DNA from: Pelomonas sp. V22
Lineage (GTDB): Bacteria > Pseudomonadota > Gammaproteobacteria > Burkholderiales > Burkholderiaceae_C
Assembly: GCF_030014915.1 (NCBI RefSeq)
Contig: NZ_JAGIXS010000002.1
Coordinates: 462,296 to 526,295, forward strand
Direction: 5' to 3'
DNA length: 64,000 nucleotides
The stretch's first letter is position 1. Each line of letters begins with the position of its first letter. Below, piece after piece: positions 41,364-50,113 of this stretch. A program made the translations under genes and the position numbers. The notes below the pieces were generated by a model. The model had not been told where the DNA came from. It did no database searches and saw only the letters and a program-made list of their open reading frames with translations.

Positions 41364-42136
41364 TCGCCGTCCTGAAGCTGCGACGCAGCAAACAACATGC
41401 CTTTTTCCTCGGCGCTCACCAGCGATTCCATTTGTGCTTCCAGGCAGGTACGGTTGCGGCCCTCGGCCTTGGCACGGTAGAGCTGGCGATCGGCCCGCTC
41501 CATCCACAGCAGCGAGGACGAGCGCACCCATTGCGGGGCAAAGGCGCCGCCCACGCTGATGGTCACGCCGATGCGCTGGCTCGGTGATACATCGAGCTTC
41601 AAGTCGGCCACCTGCTCGCGCATGCGCTCGGCGACGGTGAGGCCGAAGCTGGGCGGGCAGTTGGGAAGGATGATGGCGAACTCTTCGCCACCCACGCGAG
41701 CCACGGTGTCCATGGGGCGCACCACGTCGCTGATGGCACGGGCCACGGCCTGGATCACCAGGTCGCCCGCCGCATGGCCGTGGGTGTCGTTCACCGCCTT
41801 GAAGTGATCGATATCAAGCACCAGCAGAAGGGCCGACTCACCCGAACGCGCCACGCGATCGACCTCGCGCGACAGCGCCATCTCGAAGCTGCGGCGGTTG
41901 ACGAGGCCGGTCAGGGCGTCCTTGCTGGAGAGGTCGCAGAGCGCGTCTATCACGCCTTGCAGCCAGGCGGCGCTATAGGGTTCGGCCTCGGGCAGCAGGG
42001 CCCCGGCCTGCTGCAACAACTGCAGGGCGGGGTCCAGCGCCAGATGGCGGGCGTGGATCAGCGGTGGCGGGGCGGGGGTGTTCAAGGCGCTTGGTATCGT
42101 GTCGCGGCAGTCTAGCAGCGGCACAGCCGGGAGCAT
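41360..42136 (-). CDS. Soluble GGDEF diguanylate cyclase
   Basis: A 258-residue cytoplasmic protein. A short helical N-terminus (about residues 1-85) precedes a GGDEF domain with DIDHFKAVNDTHGHAAGD, the I-site RPMD and the active site GGEEFAIILP. No TM or known sensor domain. Expected to make cyclic di-GMP with feedback inhibition. The start is uncertain: ATG 42136 and TTG 42160 are both open and neither has a convincing ribosome site. The stop overlaps the FlhG-like gene start. Confidence 0.9.
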   Translation of the reverse strand: MLPAVPLLDCRDTIPSALNTPAPPPLIHARHLALDPALQLLQQAGALLPEAEPYSAAWLQGVIDALCDLSSKDALTGLVNRRSFEMALSREVDRVARSGESALLLVLDIDHFKAVNDTHGHAAGDLVIQAVARAISDVVRPMDTVARVGGEEFAIILPNCPPSFGLTVAERMREQVADLKLDVSPSQRIGVTISVGGAFAPQWVRSSSLLWMERADRQLYRAKAEGRNRTCLEAQMESLVSAEEKGMLFAASQLQDGE

Positions 42137-42292
42137 GTCTGGAAACGAATTGTGATTCAAGCCGCAGTTTCACCCATGCAATTGCCGGCCCGGTACCTCG
42201 GCTTGGGGGCAGAATAGGCGGCAATCGCCCAGCAGCGTTGCCGGGCGCCGAGTGTCAGCGCCAAAAGCCAAAGAAGTCAAAGAGCCCCCTAC

Positions 42293-43147
42293 ATGCCCGC
42301 TGCCCCGAACGCATCGTCCGCCTCGGAGTCGATCGACCACGAGTTCAGCTTCAGCAAGGCCGACTTCGACCGCGTTCGCCAACTGATCTACCAGCACGCC
42401 GGCATCAGCCTGCACGAGGGCAAGCAGGCCATGGTCTACAGCCGCTTGTCGCGGCGGCTGCGCGACACCGGCTACAACAGCTTCGCCAGCTACCTGCAAT
42501 GGCTGGAGCAGAGCAGCGGCCCTCAAGGCGCCGCCGAGTGGCAGGAGTTTGTCAACTGCCTGACCACCAACCTCACCTCCTTCTTCCGCGAAGACCATCA
42601 CTTCCATGCGCTGGCGGATGACCTGAAGGCCATCAACGCGAGGCCCATCCGCATCTGGTGCTGCGCCGCCTCCACCGGCGAAGAGCCCTACTCCATCGCC
42701 ATGACCTGCCATGAGGCGCTCGGTGCCAGCGCACCGATGCAGATCGTCTGCAGCGACATCGACACCAATGTGCTCAATACCGCCCGGCGCGGCGTCTACG
42801 GTGCCGACTCACGCGGCCTGAACCATGTGCGGTTGCGCAACTACTTCCTGAAGGGGACGGGCGCCAACGAGGGCAAGATCCGCATCAAGCCCGAGCTGGC
42901 GCGCTGGATCGAGTTCCGCACGCTCAACCTGATGGACACGCAGTGGTCGCTCGGCGATCCTTTCCACATCGTGTTCTGCCGCAACGTGATGATCTATTTC
43001 GACGGCCCGACACAGCGCAAGGTGCTGGAGCGCATCCACCGCGTGATGAAGCCCGGGGGCCTGCTCTTCGTCGGCCACTCGGAGAACTTCACCGAGTCCA
43101 AGGACTTGTTCCGCCTGCGCGGCAAGACCATCTACGAGCGCGTCTGA
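42293..43147 (+). CDS. cheR: Chemotaxis protein methyltransferase CheR
   Basis: A 284-residue SAM-dependent enzyme that methylates Glu residues of chemoreceptors. The N-terminal CheR domain (FDRVRQLIYQHAGISL, MVYSRLSRRLR) is followed by TNLTSFFREDHHF, the SAM site WCCAASTGEEPYSIAM, and FCRNVMIYFD with GLLFVGHSENF. Complete. First gene of cheR-cheD-cheB. Confidence 0.97.
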   Translation: MPAAPNASSASESIDHEFSFSKADFDRVRQLIYQHAGISLHEGKQAMVYSRLSRRLRDTGYNSFASYLQWLEQSSGPQGAAEWQEFVNCLTTNLTSFFREDHHFHALADDLKAINARPIRIWCCAASTGEEPYSIAMTCHEALGASAPMQIVCSDIDTNVLNTARRGVYGADSRGLNHVRLRNYFLKGTGANEGKIRIKPELARWIEFRTLNLMDTQWSLGDPFHIVFCRNVMIYFDGPTQRKVLERIHRVMKPGGLLFVGHSENFTESKDLFRLRGKTIYERV

Positions 43148-43196
43148 CCGCCGGCCGCTCAATAATCAAGCACGACCGAACCAGGCCAACCCAGCG

Positions 43197-43853
43197 ATGA
43201 GCACCACACAGCCCTCCGCCATGATCACCAGCGGTGCCGGTGCCGCCCGCGTGGCCCAGCTCAAGGCGCAGCCGCGCAAGCAGGGCGAGGCCTCGTTCTT
43301 CTTCTACGACGCGCATTTCAAGAACGCCGCCGTCAAGATCCTGCCCGGAGAGTACTTCGTCGACACCGAGGACATCCTCGTGATGACCACCCTCGGCTCC
43401 TGCATCGCTGCCTGCCTCTGGGACCGCCACGCGCAGATCGGCGGCATGAACCACTTCATGCTGCCCGAGGGCACCGGCGACTCGGGCCGCTATGGCTCGT
43501 TCGCAATGGAACTCCTGATCAACGAGATGATGAAGCGGGGCGCCGCCAAGAGCCGCATGGAGGCCAAGATCTTTGGTGGCGGCGCGGTGATCGCCGGCAT
43601 GAACACCATCAACGTCGGCGAGCGCAACACCAACTTCGTTATCGACTTCCTGAAGCTGGAGCGCATCCCCATCGTCTCCAAGGACGTGATGGACGTGTAC
43701 CCGCGCAAGGTCTGCTTCCTGCCGCACAGCGGCAAGGCCATGGTCAAGCGCCTCGCGCCCACGAATACCGACGCCCTGGTCCAGCAGGACAAGGCCGCCG
43801 CCCAGAAAGCCCAGCCGGTCGTGGCCACCGGGGGCTCCGTCGATCTGTTTTGA
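43197..43853 (+). CDS. cheD: Chemoreceptor glutamine deamidase CheD
   Basis: A 218-residue deamidase that turns receptor Gln into Glu. Catalytic Cys is in [12 protein letters not shown] and His in [21 protein letters not shown] and [26 protein letters not shown] are conserved. It has an N-terminal extension of about 45 residues and a C-terminal Ala/Gln tail. Between cheR and cheB. Confidence 0.95.
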   Translation: MSTTQPSAMITSGAGAARVAQLKAQPRKQGEASFFFYDAHFKNAAVKILPGEYFVDTEDILVMTTLGSCIAACLWDRHAQIGGMNHFMLPEGTGDSGRYGSFAMELLINEMMKRGAAKSRMEAKIFGGGAVIAGMNTINVGERNTNFVIDFLKLERIPIVSKDVMDVYPRKVCFLPHSGKAMVKRLAPTNTDALVQQDKAAAQKAQPVVATGGSVDLF

Positions 43854-43885
43854 CCCGCATCGCGGGGGTAGAGAGAGTAAAGAAA

Positions 43886-44986
43886 ATGGCCAAGACCACC
43901 GTCGTCGTCGTCGACGATTCCGCCCTGGTGCGCAGCATCCTGACCGAGATCATCAACCGCCAGCCCGACATGGTCTGCATTGGCGCTGCCGCCGACCCGC
44001 TGCTGGCCCGCGAGATGATCCGCAACCTCAACCCCGACGTGATCACGCTGGACGTCGAGATGCCCAAGATGGACGGGCTCGACTTCCTCTCGCGCCTGAT
44101 GCGCCTGCGGCCCATGCCGGTGGTGATGGTGTCCACGCTGACCGAGCGCGGCGCCGAGGTCACGCTGAAGGCGCTGGAACTCGGCGCCATCGACTTCGTG
44201 GCCAAGCCCAAGATCGGCGTGGCCGATGGCATTCGCCTGCTGGCCGACGACATCACCGACAAGATCCGCATCGCCTCCAAGGCCCACATCCGGCGCCACG
44301 TTGCACCGGCGCCCGCAGCGGCGGCGGCGCCCGGCGCTCCGGCTGCGGCACCGAAGCCGGTCACGGTCAGCAGCATCGGCCGCATGTCCACCGAGAAGAT
44401 CATCTTCATCGGCGCCTCCACCGGCGGCACCGAAGCCACCAAGGACGTGCTCGTCAACCTGCCGGCCGACTGCCCGGCCGTGGTGATCACGCAGCATATG
44501 CCGCCCGGCTTCACCAAGAGCTATGCGGCGCGGCTTGACGGCCTGTGCAAGATCCGCGTGAAGGAAGCCACCGATGGTGAGCGCATCCTGCCCGGCCACG
44601 GCTACATCGCGCCAGGCGGCTTCCACCTGAGCGTGGAGCGCTCCGGCGCCAACTACATCGCCCGCGTGCAGGATGGCGAGCCGGTCAACCGCCACAAGCC
44701 TTCGGTCGAGGTGTTGTTCCACTCCGCGGCCCGCGTGGTCGGCCCAAATGCGCTCGGCATCATGCTCACCGGCATGGGCGCCGATGGTGCCAAGGCCATG
44801 AAGGTGATGAAGGACGCCGGCTCCTACAACTACTGCCAGGACGAGAACACCTGCGTCGTCTTCGGCATGCCGCGCGAAGCCATTGCGGCCGGTGCAGCCG
44901 ACGAAGTGCTGCCGCTGCAACAGATCGCTCCCAAGCTGATCGAGCGGCTGCGCGCCACCTCGGGCATGTCGCTCAACCGGGTCTGA
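43886..44986 (+). CDS. cheB: Chemotaxis response regulator methylesterase CheB
   Basis: A 366-residue protein. The receiver domain (residues 1-125) has [12 protein letters not shown], the phospho-acceptor Asp in [12 protein letters not shown], and FVAKPK. An Ala/Pro linker (about 145-170) leads to the methylesterase domain with Ser in GASTGGTEA, His in [13 protein letters not shown] and Asp in [13 protein letters not shown] 43886 gives the family N-terminus; a purine-rich stretch precedes it. Removes methyl groups from receptors when phosphorylated by CheA, which is not in the window. Confidence 0.97.
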   Translation: MAKTTVVVVDDSALVRSILTEIINRQPDMVCIGAAADPLLAREMIRNLNPDVITLDVEMPKMDGLDFLSRLMRLRPMPVVMVSTLTERGAEVTLKALELGAIDFVAKPKIGVADGIRLLADDITDKIRIASKAHIRRHVAPAPAAAAAPGAPAAAPKPVTVSSIGRMSTEKIIFIGASTGGTEATKDVLVNLPADCPAVVITQHMPPGFTKSYAARLDGLCKIRVKEATDGERILPGHGYIAPGGFHLSVERSGANYIARVQDGEPVNRHKPSVEVLFHSAARVVGPNALGIMLTGMGADGAKAMKVMKDAGSYNYCQDENTCVVFGMPREAIAAGAADEVLPLQQIAPKLIERLRATSGMSLNRV

Positions 44987-44987
44987 C

Positions 44988-45386
44988 TCAGGCAGCGTCA
45001 GCGGTCTCAGCGGTCTCCGCAACAGCTGCGTAGACCGGATCACCGAAGACGAAGGTGGCGGCCTGGATCAGGCCGTCCCGCACTTGGTAGATCGCCAGCA
45101 TCTCGGCCCGCCCCGGTCCCTTGGGATAGTCACGGCTGATCTCCTCATGGTCGATCACCGAATGCCCGATCACGCGCCGCGAGATCAGCCGCGCATGCAG
45201 GCGAGGATCGGTGAAGCGGACAGCGATTCTTTCACCCAGGGCTGCATGGCCACACGCCAGCAGCCGGCCGGGGTGCTCGTACTGGCAGGCGTCTTCTGCA
45301 TAGGTGGCAAGCCAGGCTTGCAGATCGCGGGCGTTGTAGGCGTCGAGCTGGGCTTGGACGACTTGCTCGGGGCTGAGGCTGGACAT
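44988..45386 (-). CDS. NTF2/SnoaL-like domain protein
   Basis: A 132-residue cone-fold protein: VVQAQLDAYNARDLQAWLATYAED and the repeating beta pattern typical of SnoaL-like/NTF2-like proteins (a steroid-isomerase-like fold). Function unknown; the fold hosts both enzymes and binding proteins. AAGGAG lies 11 bases before ATG 45386. The gene overlaps, in another frame, the C-terminal part of the small membrane protein encoded upstream. One base separates its stop from that of cheB, which is convergent. Confidence 0.8.
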   Translation of the reverse strand: MSSLSPEQVVQAQLDAYNARDLQAWLATYAEDACQYEHPGRLLACGHAALGERIAVRFTDPRLHARLISRRVIGHSVIDHEEISRDYPKGPGRAEMLAIYQVRDGLIQAATFVFGDPVYAAVAETAETADAA

Positions 45387-45595
45387 GGGGCGCTTGTCTC
45401 CTTGAGAGGCTGGGTGGTGGTGAGGGATTCCTGGCGATCAAGCCGCGCCAGGTGCGCCTCGTAGCCGCTGTCGGTCAGTGCTTCGGCACGCGAGGCCACC
45501 AGCAGGGCCGACACCAGGGCGACGGCCACCACGATCAGCATCGGCGTCAGCCGTGGCGCGGGTGTGTCGACAGGGCAATGGCAGCAGGCGTTCAT
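45185..45595 (-). CDS. Small Cys-rich membrane protein, overlapping the next gene
   Basis: ATG 45595 has a strong AAGGAG ribosome site and a plausible promoter. The N-terminus MNACCHCPVDTPAPRLT is followed by a hydrophobic segment (about residues 19-36) and a charged stretch to about residue 68. The frame then continues for about 67 codons inside the NTF2-like gene, where it becomes Pro/Ser/Thr-rich and looks non-native. Possibly an original stop was lost by mutation, or the overlap is real and couples translation. No family recognised. Confidence 0.45.
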   Translation of the reverse strand: MNACCHCPVDTPAPRLTPMLIVVAVALVSALLVASRAEALTDSGYEAHLARLDRQESLTTTQPLKETSAPCPASAPSKSSKPSSTPTTPAICKPGLPPMQKTPASTSTPAGCWRVAMQPWVKESLSASPILACMRG

Positions 45596-45618
45596 GGCGA
45601 TCTCCTTGGATGCTGGTC

Positions 45619-45647
45619 ATCTTATTGACCCAGCAAGTGCACAACAA
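45619..45647 (-). promoter_or_regulatory. Predicted promoter of the small membrane protein/NTF2 genes
   Basis: On the minus strand TTGTTG (45647-45642) and TAAGAT (45624-45619) are 17 bases apart, about 23 bases before ATG 45595. Divergent from the LysR gene, which could regulate it. Confidence 0.45.
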
Positions 45648-45664
45648 ACGCTTTATCCTTGCCA

Positions 45665-45675
45665 TCTTGGTAAGA
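45665..45675. promoter_or_regulatory. Dyad in the LysR divergent region
   Basis: TCTT-GGT-AAGA is a perfect small inverted repeat 14 bases upstream of the LysR start, in the region shared with the divergent gene. It is a candidate autoregulatory site only. Confidence 0.3.
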
Positions 45676-45689
45676 AAATCTACACAACC

Positions 45690-46619
45690 ATGAGCCGTCT
45701 GCCGCTGCAGTACCTGGCCGCCTTCCGGGCCGCCGCCGCCACCGAGAACCTGCGCGCCGCCGCCGAGCGGCTGAACCTCACGCACAGCGCGGTCAGCCAG
45801 CAGATCCGGGCGCTGGAAACCCAGCTGGGCTTTGCACTGTTCGAGCGCCAGGGCCGACGCATCGTGCTCAACGCCGCCGGCCATACCTTGCGGGCGGGCG
45901 TCGAGCGGGCCTACGTGGAGCTGGAGCAGGCCCTGCAGGCGGCCCAGGCCCTGCACGGCCAGACCCAGCGCAGCCTGCGCGTGACGGTGCTGCCCTCCTT
46001 CGCCCAACGCTGGCTGATGCCGCGCCTCGGCCGCTGGCATGCGCGCCATCCGGAAGTGGCGCTGGAGCTGAATGCCTCACAGGCCGTGGTCGACCTGGAG
46101 CGCGACGGCTACCACCTGGCCCTGCGCCAGGGCCGGGGCCCCTGGACGGGCCTGATCAACGAGCCCTTGTTCGAATCGACCTTCCTGCCCGTGGCCGCGC
46201 CGGCGCTGGCCCATCGCCTGATCGGCAAGCCGGTCGAAACCCTGGCTTGCGAATCACTGCTCGGCGATGCCGGCATGTGGGTGAGCTGGTTCGAAGCCGC
46301 CGGCAAGCCGCAGCGCCATATCGTGCCCATGGCCAGCTTCAACGACGCCGGCCTGCTGCTGCAAGCGGCCGAGCAAGGCATGGGGATCGCGCTGTGCCGC
46401 GAGTTGCTGGCGGCCGACGCCCTGTTGGACGGCCGCCTGGTCCGGCTCGCCCACCATTGCTGGCTGGATGGCGAGCAGCGCGGCTACCATCTCGTCTACC
46501 CGCCGGGGCTGAAGGATGATCCGGCGCTGCGCGCCTTCTGCGACTGGCTGAAGTCCGAGATCGCGCTGTCGAGCTCCGCGCTCAGTGGCCAGCCAGAAAC
46601 AGCGCCTGCAGATCGCTGA
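45690..46619 (+). CDS. LysR-family regulator, GcvA-like
   Basis: A 309-residue regulator. The N-terminal helix-turn-helix (LQYLAAFRAAAATENLRAAAERLNLTHSAVSQQIRALE) and the effector domain with LRVTVLPSFAQRWLMPRL and LLQAAEQGMGIALCRE mark the GcvA/AmpR branch. It is divergent from the small membrane protein and NTF2-like genes and probably controls them. The longer frame reaching into that divergent region is rejected because it includes non-conserved sequence. Its 3' end overlaps the convergent hemW by 38 bases. Confidence 0.88.
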   Translation: MSRLPLQYLAAFRAAAATENLRAAAERLNLTHSAVSQQIRALETQLGFALFERQGRRIVLNAAGHTLRAGVERAYVELEQALQAAQALHGQTQRSLRVTVLPSFAQRWLMPRLGRWHARHPEVALELNASQAVVDLERDGYHLALRQGRGPWTGLINEPLFESTFLPVAAPALAHRLIGKPVETLACESLLGDAGMWVSWFEAAGKPQRHIVPMASFNDAGLLLQAAEQGMGIALCRELLAADALLDGRLVRLAHHCWLDGEQRGYHLVYPPGLKDDPALRAFCDWLKSEIALSSSALSGQPETAPADR

Positions 46620-47787
46620 GGAAGTCGAAGCCGCGCGGCGTGGCCGCCAGGCGCGACACATCGTCGACCATCAGGCCCTTCGCCCTGCCCTGCTCCAGCG
46701 CCGTGGCAATGCTGGTCATGGGCAGGCCGGTGCGCTCCAGATAGCTGACCAGGGGCACGCCCTCGGCCAGCCGCAAGGCATTCAGCATGAACTCGAAGGG
46801 CAGCTCGCTCGCCAACACCTCGTTCTCGTTCGATAGGGCCGCGCCGGCCATGGCCTTCTGCATGTAAGTGGCCGGCTCGCGCCAGCGCACCTGACGCAGG
46901 ATGCGGTGCGGGAAGGACAGCTTGCTGTGGGCGCCCGCGCCGATGCCGAGGTAGTCGCCGAACTGCCAGTAGTTCAGGTTGTGCTGGCAGCGATGGCCGT
47001 CGCGCGCATAGGCCGAGACCTCGTAGCGCGAGAGGCCCAGGGCGCCGGTGCGCTCGGTGATCAGGTCCAGCATCTCGCTGGCCAGGTCCGGGTCGGGCAG
47101 GTCCTTGGGCGTGTCGACCGCGAAGCGCGTGTTCGGCTCGATGGTCAGGTGATAGACCGAGAGATGCGGCGGCTTGAAGCTCAAGGCCTGGTCCAGCTCA
47201 TGGCCCAGTTCCTCCAGCGTCTGACCGGGCAGCGCATACATCAGGTCGATGTTGAAGGTCTCGAACGCTTCGGCCGCTTCGGCAATTGCCGCCTTGGCCT
47301 GCTCGGCGTTGTGCACGCGACCGAGGCGCTTGAGCTTCTCGTCGTCGAAGCTCTGCACGCCGATGGAGAGGCGCGTCACGCCAGCCTCACGGAAGCCCTT
47401 GAAGCGCTCGCGCTCGAAGGTGCCGGGGTTGGCCTCCAGCGTGATCTCGCAGCCCGGCTCCAGCGGCAGGCGGGCGCGCAGGTCCGAGATCAGCTCGGCG
47501 ATCTGCGCCGGCGCAAACAGGCTCGGCGTGCCGCCACCGATGAAGATGCTGACCACCGGCCGGCCCCAGATCTGCGGCAACGCCGCTTCGAGATCGGCAC
47601 GCAGTGCGGCCAGATACTCACGGGCCACATCGGCCGGCAGCTCGCCGCCTTGGCGCCACTCGTGGGAATTGAAGTCGCAGTAGGGGCACTTCTTCAGGCA
47701 CCAGGGCAGGTGCACATAGAGCGCTAGCGGCGGCAGCGCGGGCAGCGTCAACTGCCCGGGGCGCATCAGCTTGATGACATCAGCCAT
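46582..47787 (-). CDS. hemW: Haem chaperone HemW (radical SAM)
   Basis: A 401-residue radical SAM protein, formerly called oxygen-independent coproporphyrinogen oxidase-like. The cluster motif is CLKKCPYC in YVHLPWCLKKCPYCDFNSH. FIGGGTPSLF, ITLEANPGTFE, RLSIGVQSFDD and FNIDLMYALPGQT are all conserved. It probably inserts haem into membrane enzymes rather than oxidising porphyrinogen. Last gene of the kinase-phosphatase-rph-rdgB-hemW operon, 14 bases after rdgB. Confidence 0.94.
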   Translation of the reverse strand: MADVIKLMRPGQLTLPALPPLALYVHLPWCLKKCPYCDFNSHEWRQGGELPADVAREYLAALRADLEAALPQIWGRPVVSIFIGGGTPSLFAPAQIAELISDLRARLPLEPGCEITLEANPGTFERERFKGFREAGVTRLSIGVQSFDDEKLKRLGRVHNAEQAKAAIAEAAEAFETFNIDLMYALPGQTLEELGHELDQALSFKPPHLSVYHLTIEPNTRFAVDTPKDLPDPDLASEMLDLITERTGALGLSRYEVSAYARDGHRCQHNLNYWQFGDYLGIGAGAHSKLSFPHRILRQVRWREPATYMQKAMAGAALSNENEVLASELPFEFMLNALRLAEGVPLVSYLERTGLPMTSIATALEQGRAKGLMVDDVSRLAATPRGFDFLSDLQALFLAGH

Positions 47788-47801
47788 GGGGAAAGCTCAA
47801 T

Positions 47802-48407
47802 TCAGCCGAGATGCCAGGCCTGGCGCATTTGTTCAGCCAGGTCGGCGGACGCGAGCGCGCGATGGCTCAGCGCATTCTTCTCGGCACTCGTCAGTTCGGC
47901 CACGCTGCGGCCCAGCGAAGGAATGAACATCAAAGGGTCGTAGCCAAAACCGCCCTCGCCCGCCAGCGCAGGCAAGATCTGACCCTGCCAGCGGCCCATG
48001 GCGATCAAGGGCTCCGGATCGTCGGCAGAACGCACGGCCACCAGGGCGCAGACGAAGCGCGCACGGCGGTCTTCAACGCCGGCCAGCTTCTCCAGCAGCA
48101 CCGCGTTGTTCTCGACATCGCTCTTGGGTCGGCCGAACAGCGTGGCATAGCGCGCCGACAGCACGCCCGGTGCGCCGCCCAGGGCCTCGACCGCGAGACC
48201 CGAGTCGTCAGCCAAGGCCGGCAGGCCGCTCTCGCGCGCCGCATGCCGGGCCTTGGTCAAGGCGTTCTCAACGAAGGTATGGAACGGCTCCTCGGCCTCG
48301 GCGATGCCCAGCGAGCCTTGCGTCAGCAGTTCGACGCCCAGCGGCGCGAACAAGGCCTGCAGCTCCTTGAGCTTCTTCTCGTTGTTCGAGGCGAGGAGCA
48401 GCTTCAT
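47802..48407 (-). CDS. rdgB: dITP/XTP pyrophosphatase (RdgB/HAM1)
   Basis: A 201-residue house-cleaning enzyme that hydrolyses dITP, XTP and ITP to monophosphates. Conserved are LLLASNNEKKLKELQAL, ADDSGLAVEALGGAPGVLSARYA and GEGGFGYDPLMFIP, then LTSAEKNALSHRA. ATG 48407 is five bases after the rph stop. Conserved rph-rdgB-hemW order. Confidence 0.96.
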   Translation of the reverse strand: MKLLLASNNEKKLKELQALFAPLGVELLTQGSLGIAEAEEPFHTFVENALTKARHAARESGLPALADDSGLAVEALGGAPGVLSARYATLFGRPKSDVENNAVLLEKLAGVEDRRARFVCALVAVRSADDPEPLIAMGRWQGQILPALAGEGGFGYDPLMFIPSLGRSVAELTSAEKNALSHRALASADLAEQMRQAWHLG

Positions 48408-48412
48408 GGACC

Positions 48413-49150
48413 TCAAGCCTTCAATGCCGCCTGTTGGGCGGCGAGCAGCTCGCGGATGCCCTTGTCGGCCAGGTCCAGCAGCGAGTTCATCTCGGCGCGG
48501 GTGAAGGCCGCGCCCTCGGCCGTGCCCTGCAGTTCGACGAAGCCGCCGCTGCCGGTCATCACGACGTTCATGTCGGTGTCGCAGGCCGAGTCTTCGGTGT
48601 ATTCGAGATCCAGCAGCGGCGTGCCGTTGACGATGCCGACCGAGATCGCGGCCAGGCCGTCGCGGATCGGCGAGGCCATGAGCTTGCCCTGGGCGATCAA
48701 CCAGTTCACGGCGTCCTGCGCGGCCACGAAGGCGCCGGTGATTGCCGCTGTGCGCGTACCGCCGTCGGCCTGGATCACGTCGCAGTCGATCGCAATGGTG
48801 CGCTCACCCAAGGCGGCCAGATCGAACACGCAGCGCAGCGAGCGGCCGATCAGGCGCTGGATCTCCTGCGTGCGGCCGCTCTGCTTGCCGCGCGCGGCTT
48901 CGCGGTCGCCACGGGTGTGGGTGGCGCGGGGCAGCATGCCGTACTCGGCCGTGACCCAGCCCTCGCCCGAGCCCCGCTTGTGCGGCGGCACCTTTTCTTC
49001 GACCGAGGCCGTGCACAGCACCTTGGTGTGGCCGAACTCGACCAGCACCGAGCCTTCGGCATAGCGGGTGTAGTGGCGCGTGATGCGCACGGGGCGCAGC
49101 GAATTGGCCGCACGGCCGTCGGAGCGCAGCGGCTTGGAAATTTCGGTCAT
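48413..49150 (-). CDS. rph: Ribonuclease PH
   Basis: A 245-residue phosphorolytic exoribonuclease that trims tRNA 3' ends. [20 protein letters not shown] begins the domain. [28 protein letters not shown] and [20 protein letters not shown] are conserved, and the C-terminus is full-length (unlike the truncated E. coli K-12 allele). It follows the PP2C gene after 33 bases. Confidence 0.97.
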   Translation of the reverse strand: MTEISKPLRSDGRAANSLRPVRITRHYTRYAEGSVLVEFGHTKVLCTASVEEKVPPHKRGSGEGWVTAEYGMLPRATHTRGDREAARGKQSGRTQEIQRLIGRSLRCVFDLAALGERTIAIDCDVIQADGGTRTAAITGAFVAAQDAVNWLIAQGKLMASPIRDGLAAISVGIVNGTPLLDLEYTEDSACDTDMNVVMTGSGGFVELQGTAEGAAFTRAEMNSLLDLADKGIRELLAAQQAALKA

Positions 49151-49183
49151 CGGAAATCCTTTGGAGAGTGGCGCGGGGCAGCG

Positions 49184-50113
49184 TCAGCTTTTCTTCTGCT
49201 TGGCCGTGCGTTGCTGGATCGCGTCCTGAATCTCGCGCACGCTGCGCTCGATCTCGGCTTCGTCCAGCTCTTGGGGTCGTTCGGCCGTGGCCGGGGACTG
49301 GATGGTGGAGGCGAACTCATCGTCGCCGAGCTGCTGGGTGGACAGCGATTCGCTTTCCTGCCCATCGTCCTCGGCTTCGTCAGCGCCTTCCCACTCCACC
49401 GCGAGGGCGGTGACATTGTCGCAGCGCGGCCCGCCGTTGCGCAGGGCCAGCTCGACCAGCTCAGGCACCGAGTCGGTGATGGCGCGCGCGGCCAGCTGCT
49501 CGGTGATGATGTCGTCGGCCACCGTGCCCCAGAGGCCGTCGGAGCACAGCAGCAGGCGGTCGCCCGGCTCCAGCACCATGGGGCCATGCAGGTCGACCAT
49601 GGGCTTGCCCGGGCTGCCCAGGCAGGTGAACAGCACATTGCGATTGAAGCGCTCGCCGGCCGGCGTCATGCGGCCGAGCGCGTCCTGCAGTTCGCTGTAG
49701 GAGTGGTCGCGCGTGCGGGCGACCAGCTTGCCGCCGCGCACCAGGTAGAGCCGCGAATCGCCGCAATGGGCCCAGAAGCATTTATTGCCCTGGATCACGC
49801 TGGCCACCACAGTAGAGCGAGGCGTGTCGGGCAAGCCCTTGTCGGCCGAGTAGCGCAGCAGCTGGTGGTGCGCGGCGAGCACGGCGTCGGCGAGGTAGGC
49901 GCTGGGGTCAGGCAAGCCGGGCTTGGCATCGCGCTGAAACTGCAAGGCCATGGTCTGCAGCGTCAGCTGCGAGGCGACCTCGCCCTCGGGGTGCCCGCCC
50001 ATGCCGTCGGCCAGCGCAAACAGCCCGGCATCCCGGGTGTAGCAGTAGCCCATGCGGTCTTCGTTCTTCTCTCGCCCTCCGCGCCTGCTGACCTGGTAGA
50101 CGCTGAACCTCAC
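49184..50113 (-). CDS. PP2C-family Ser/Thr protein phosphatase
   Basis: A 309-residue phosphatase. The metal-binding PP2C motifs are present: GREKNEDRMGY, ALADGMGGHPEGEVAS, WAHCGDSRLYLVR, LLLCSDGLWG and PRCDNVTALAVEW. An acidic C-terminal tail of about 65 residues ends KQKKS. Its start overlaps the kinase stop by four bases, so it should dephosphorylate the kinase's substrates or the kinase itself. Cytoplasmic. Confidence 0.93.
   Translation of the reverse strand: MRFSVYQVSRRGGREKNEDRMGYCYTRDAGLFALADGMGGHPEGEVASQLTLQTMALQFQRDAKPGLPDPSAYLADAVLAAHHQLLRYSADKGLPDTPRSTVVASVIQGNKCFWAHCGDSRLYLVRGGKLVARTRDHSYSELQDALGRMTPAGERFNRNVLFTCLGSPGKPMVDLHGPMVLEPGDRLLLCSDGLWGTVADDIITEQLAARAITDSVPELVELALRNGGPRCDNVTALAVEWEGADEAEDDGQESESLSTQQLGDDEFASTIQSPATAERPQELDEAEIERSVREIQDAIQQRTAKQKKS

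Noticed and set aside
45659-45686. TTGCCA-N16-TACACA as promoter of the LysR gene
   Set aside because: The -10 box would end only three bases before the ATG, which would require a start inside the coding sequence.
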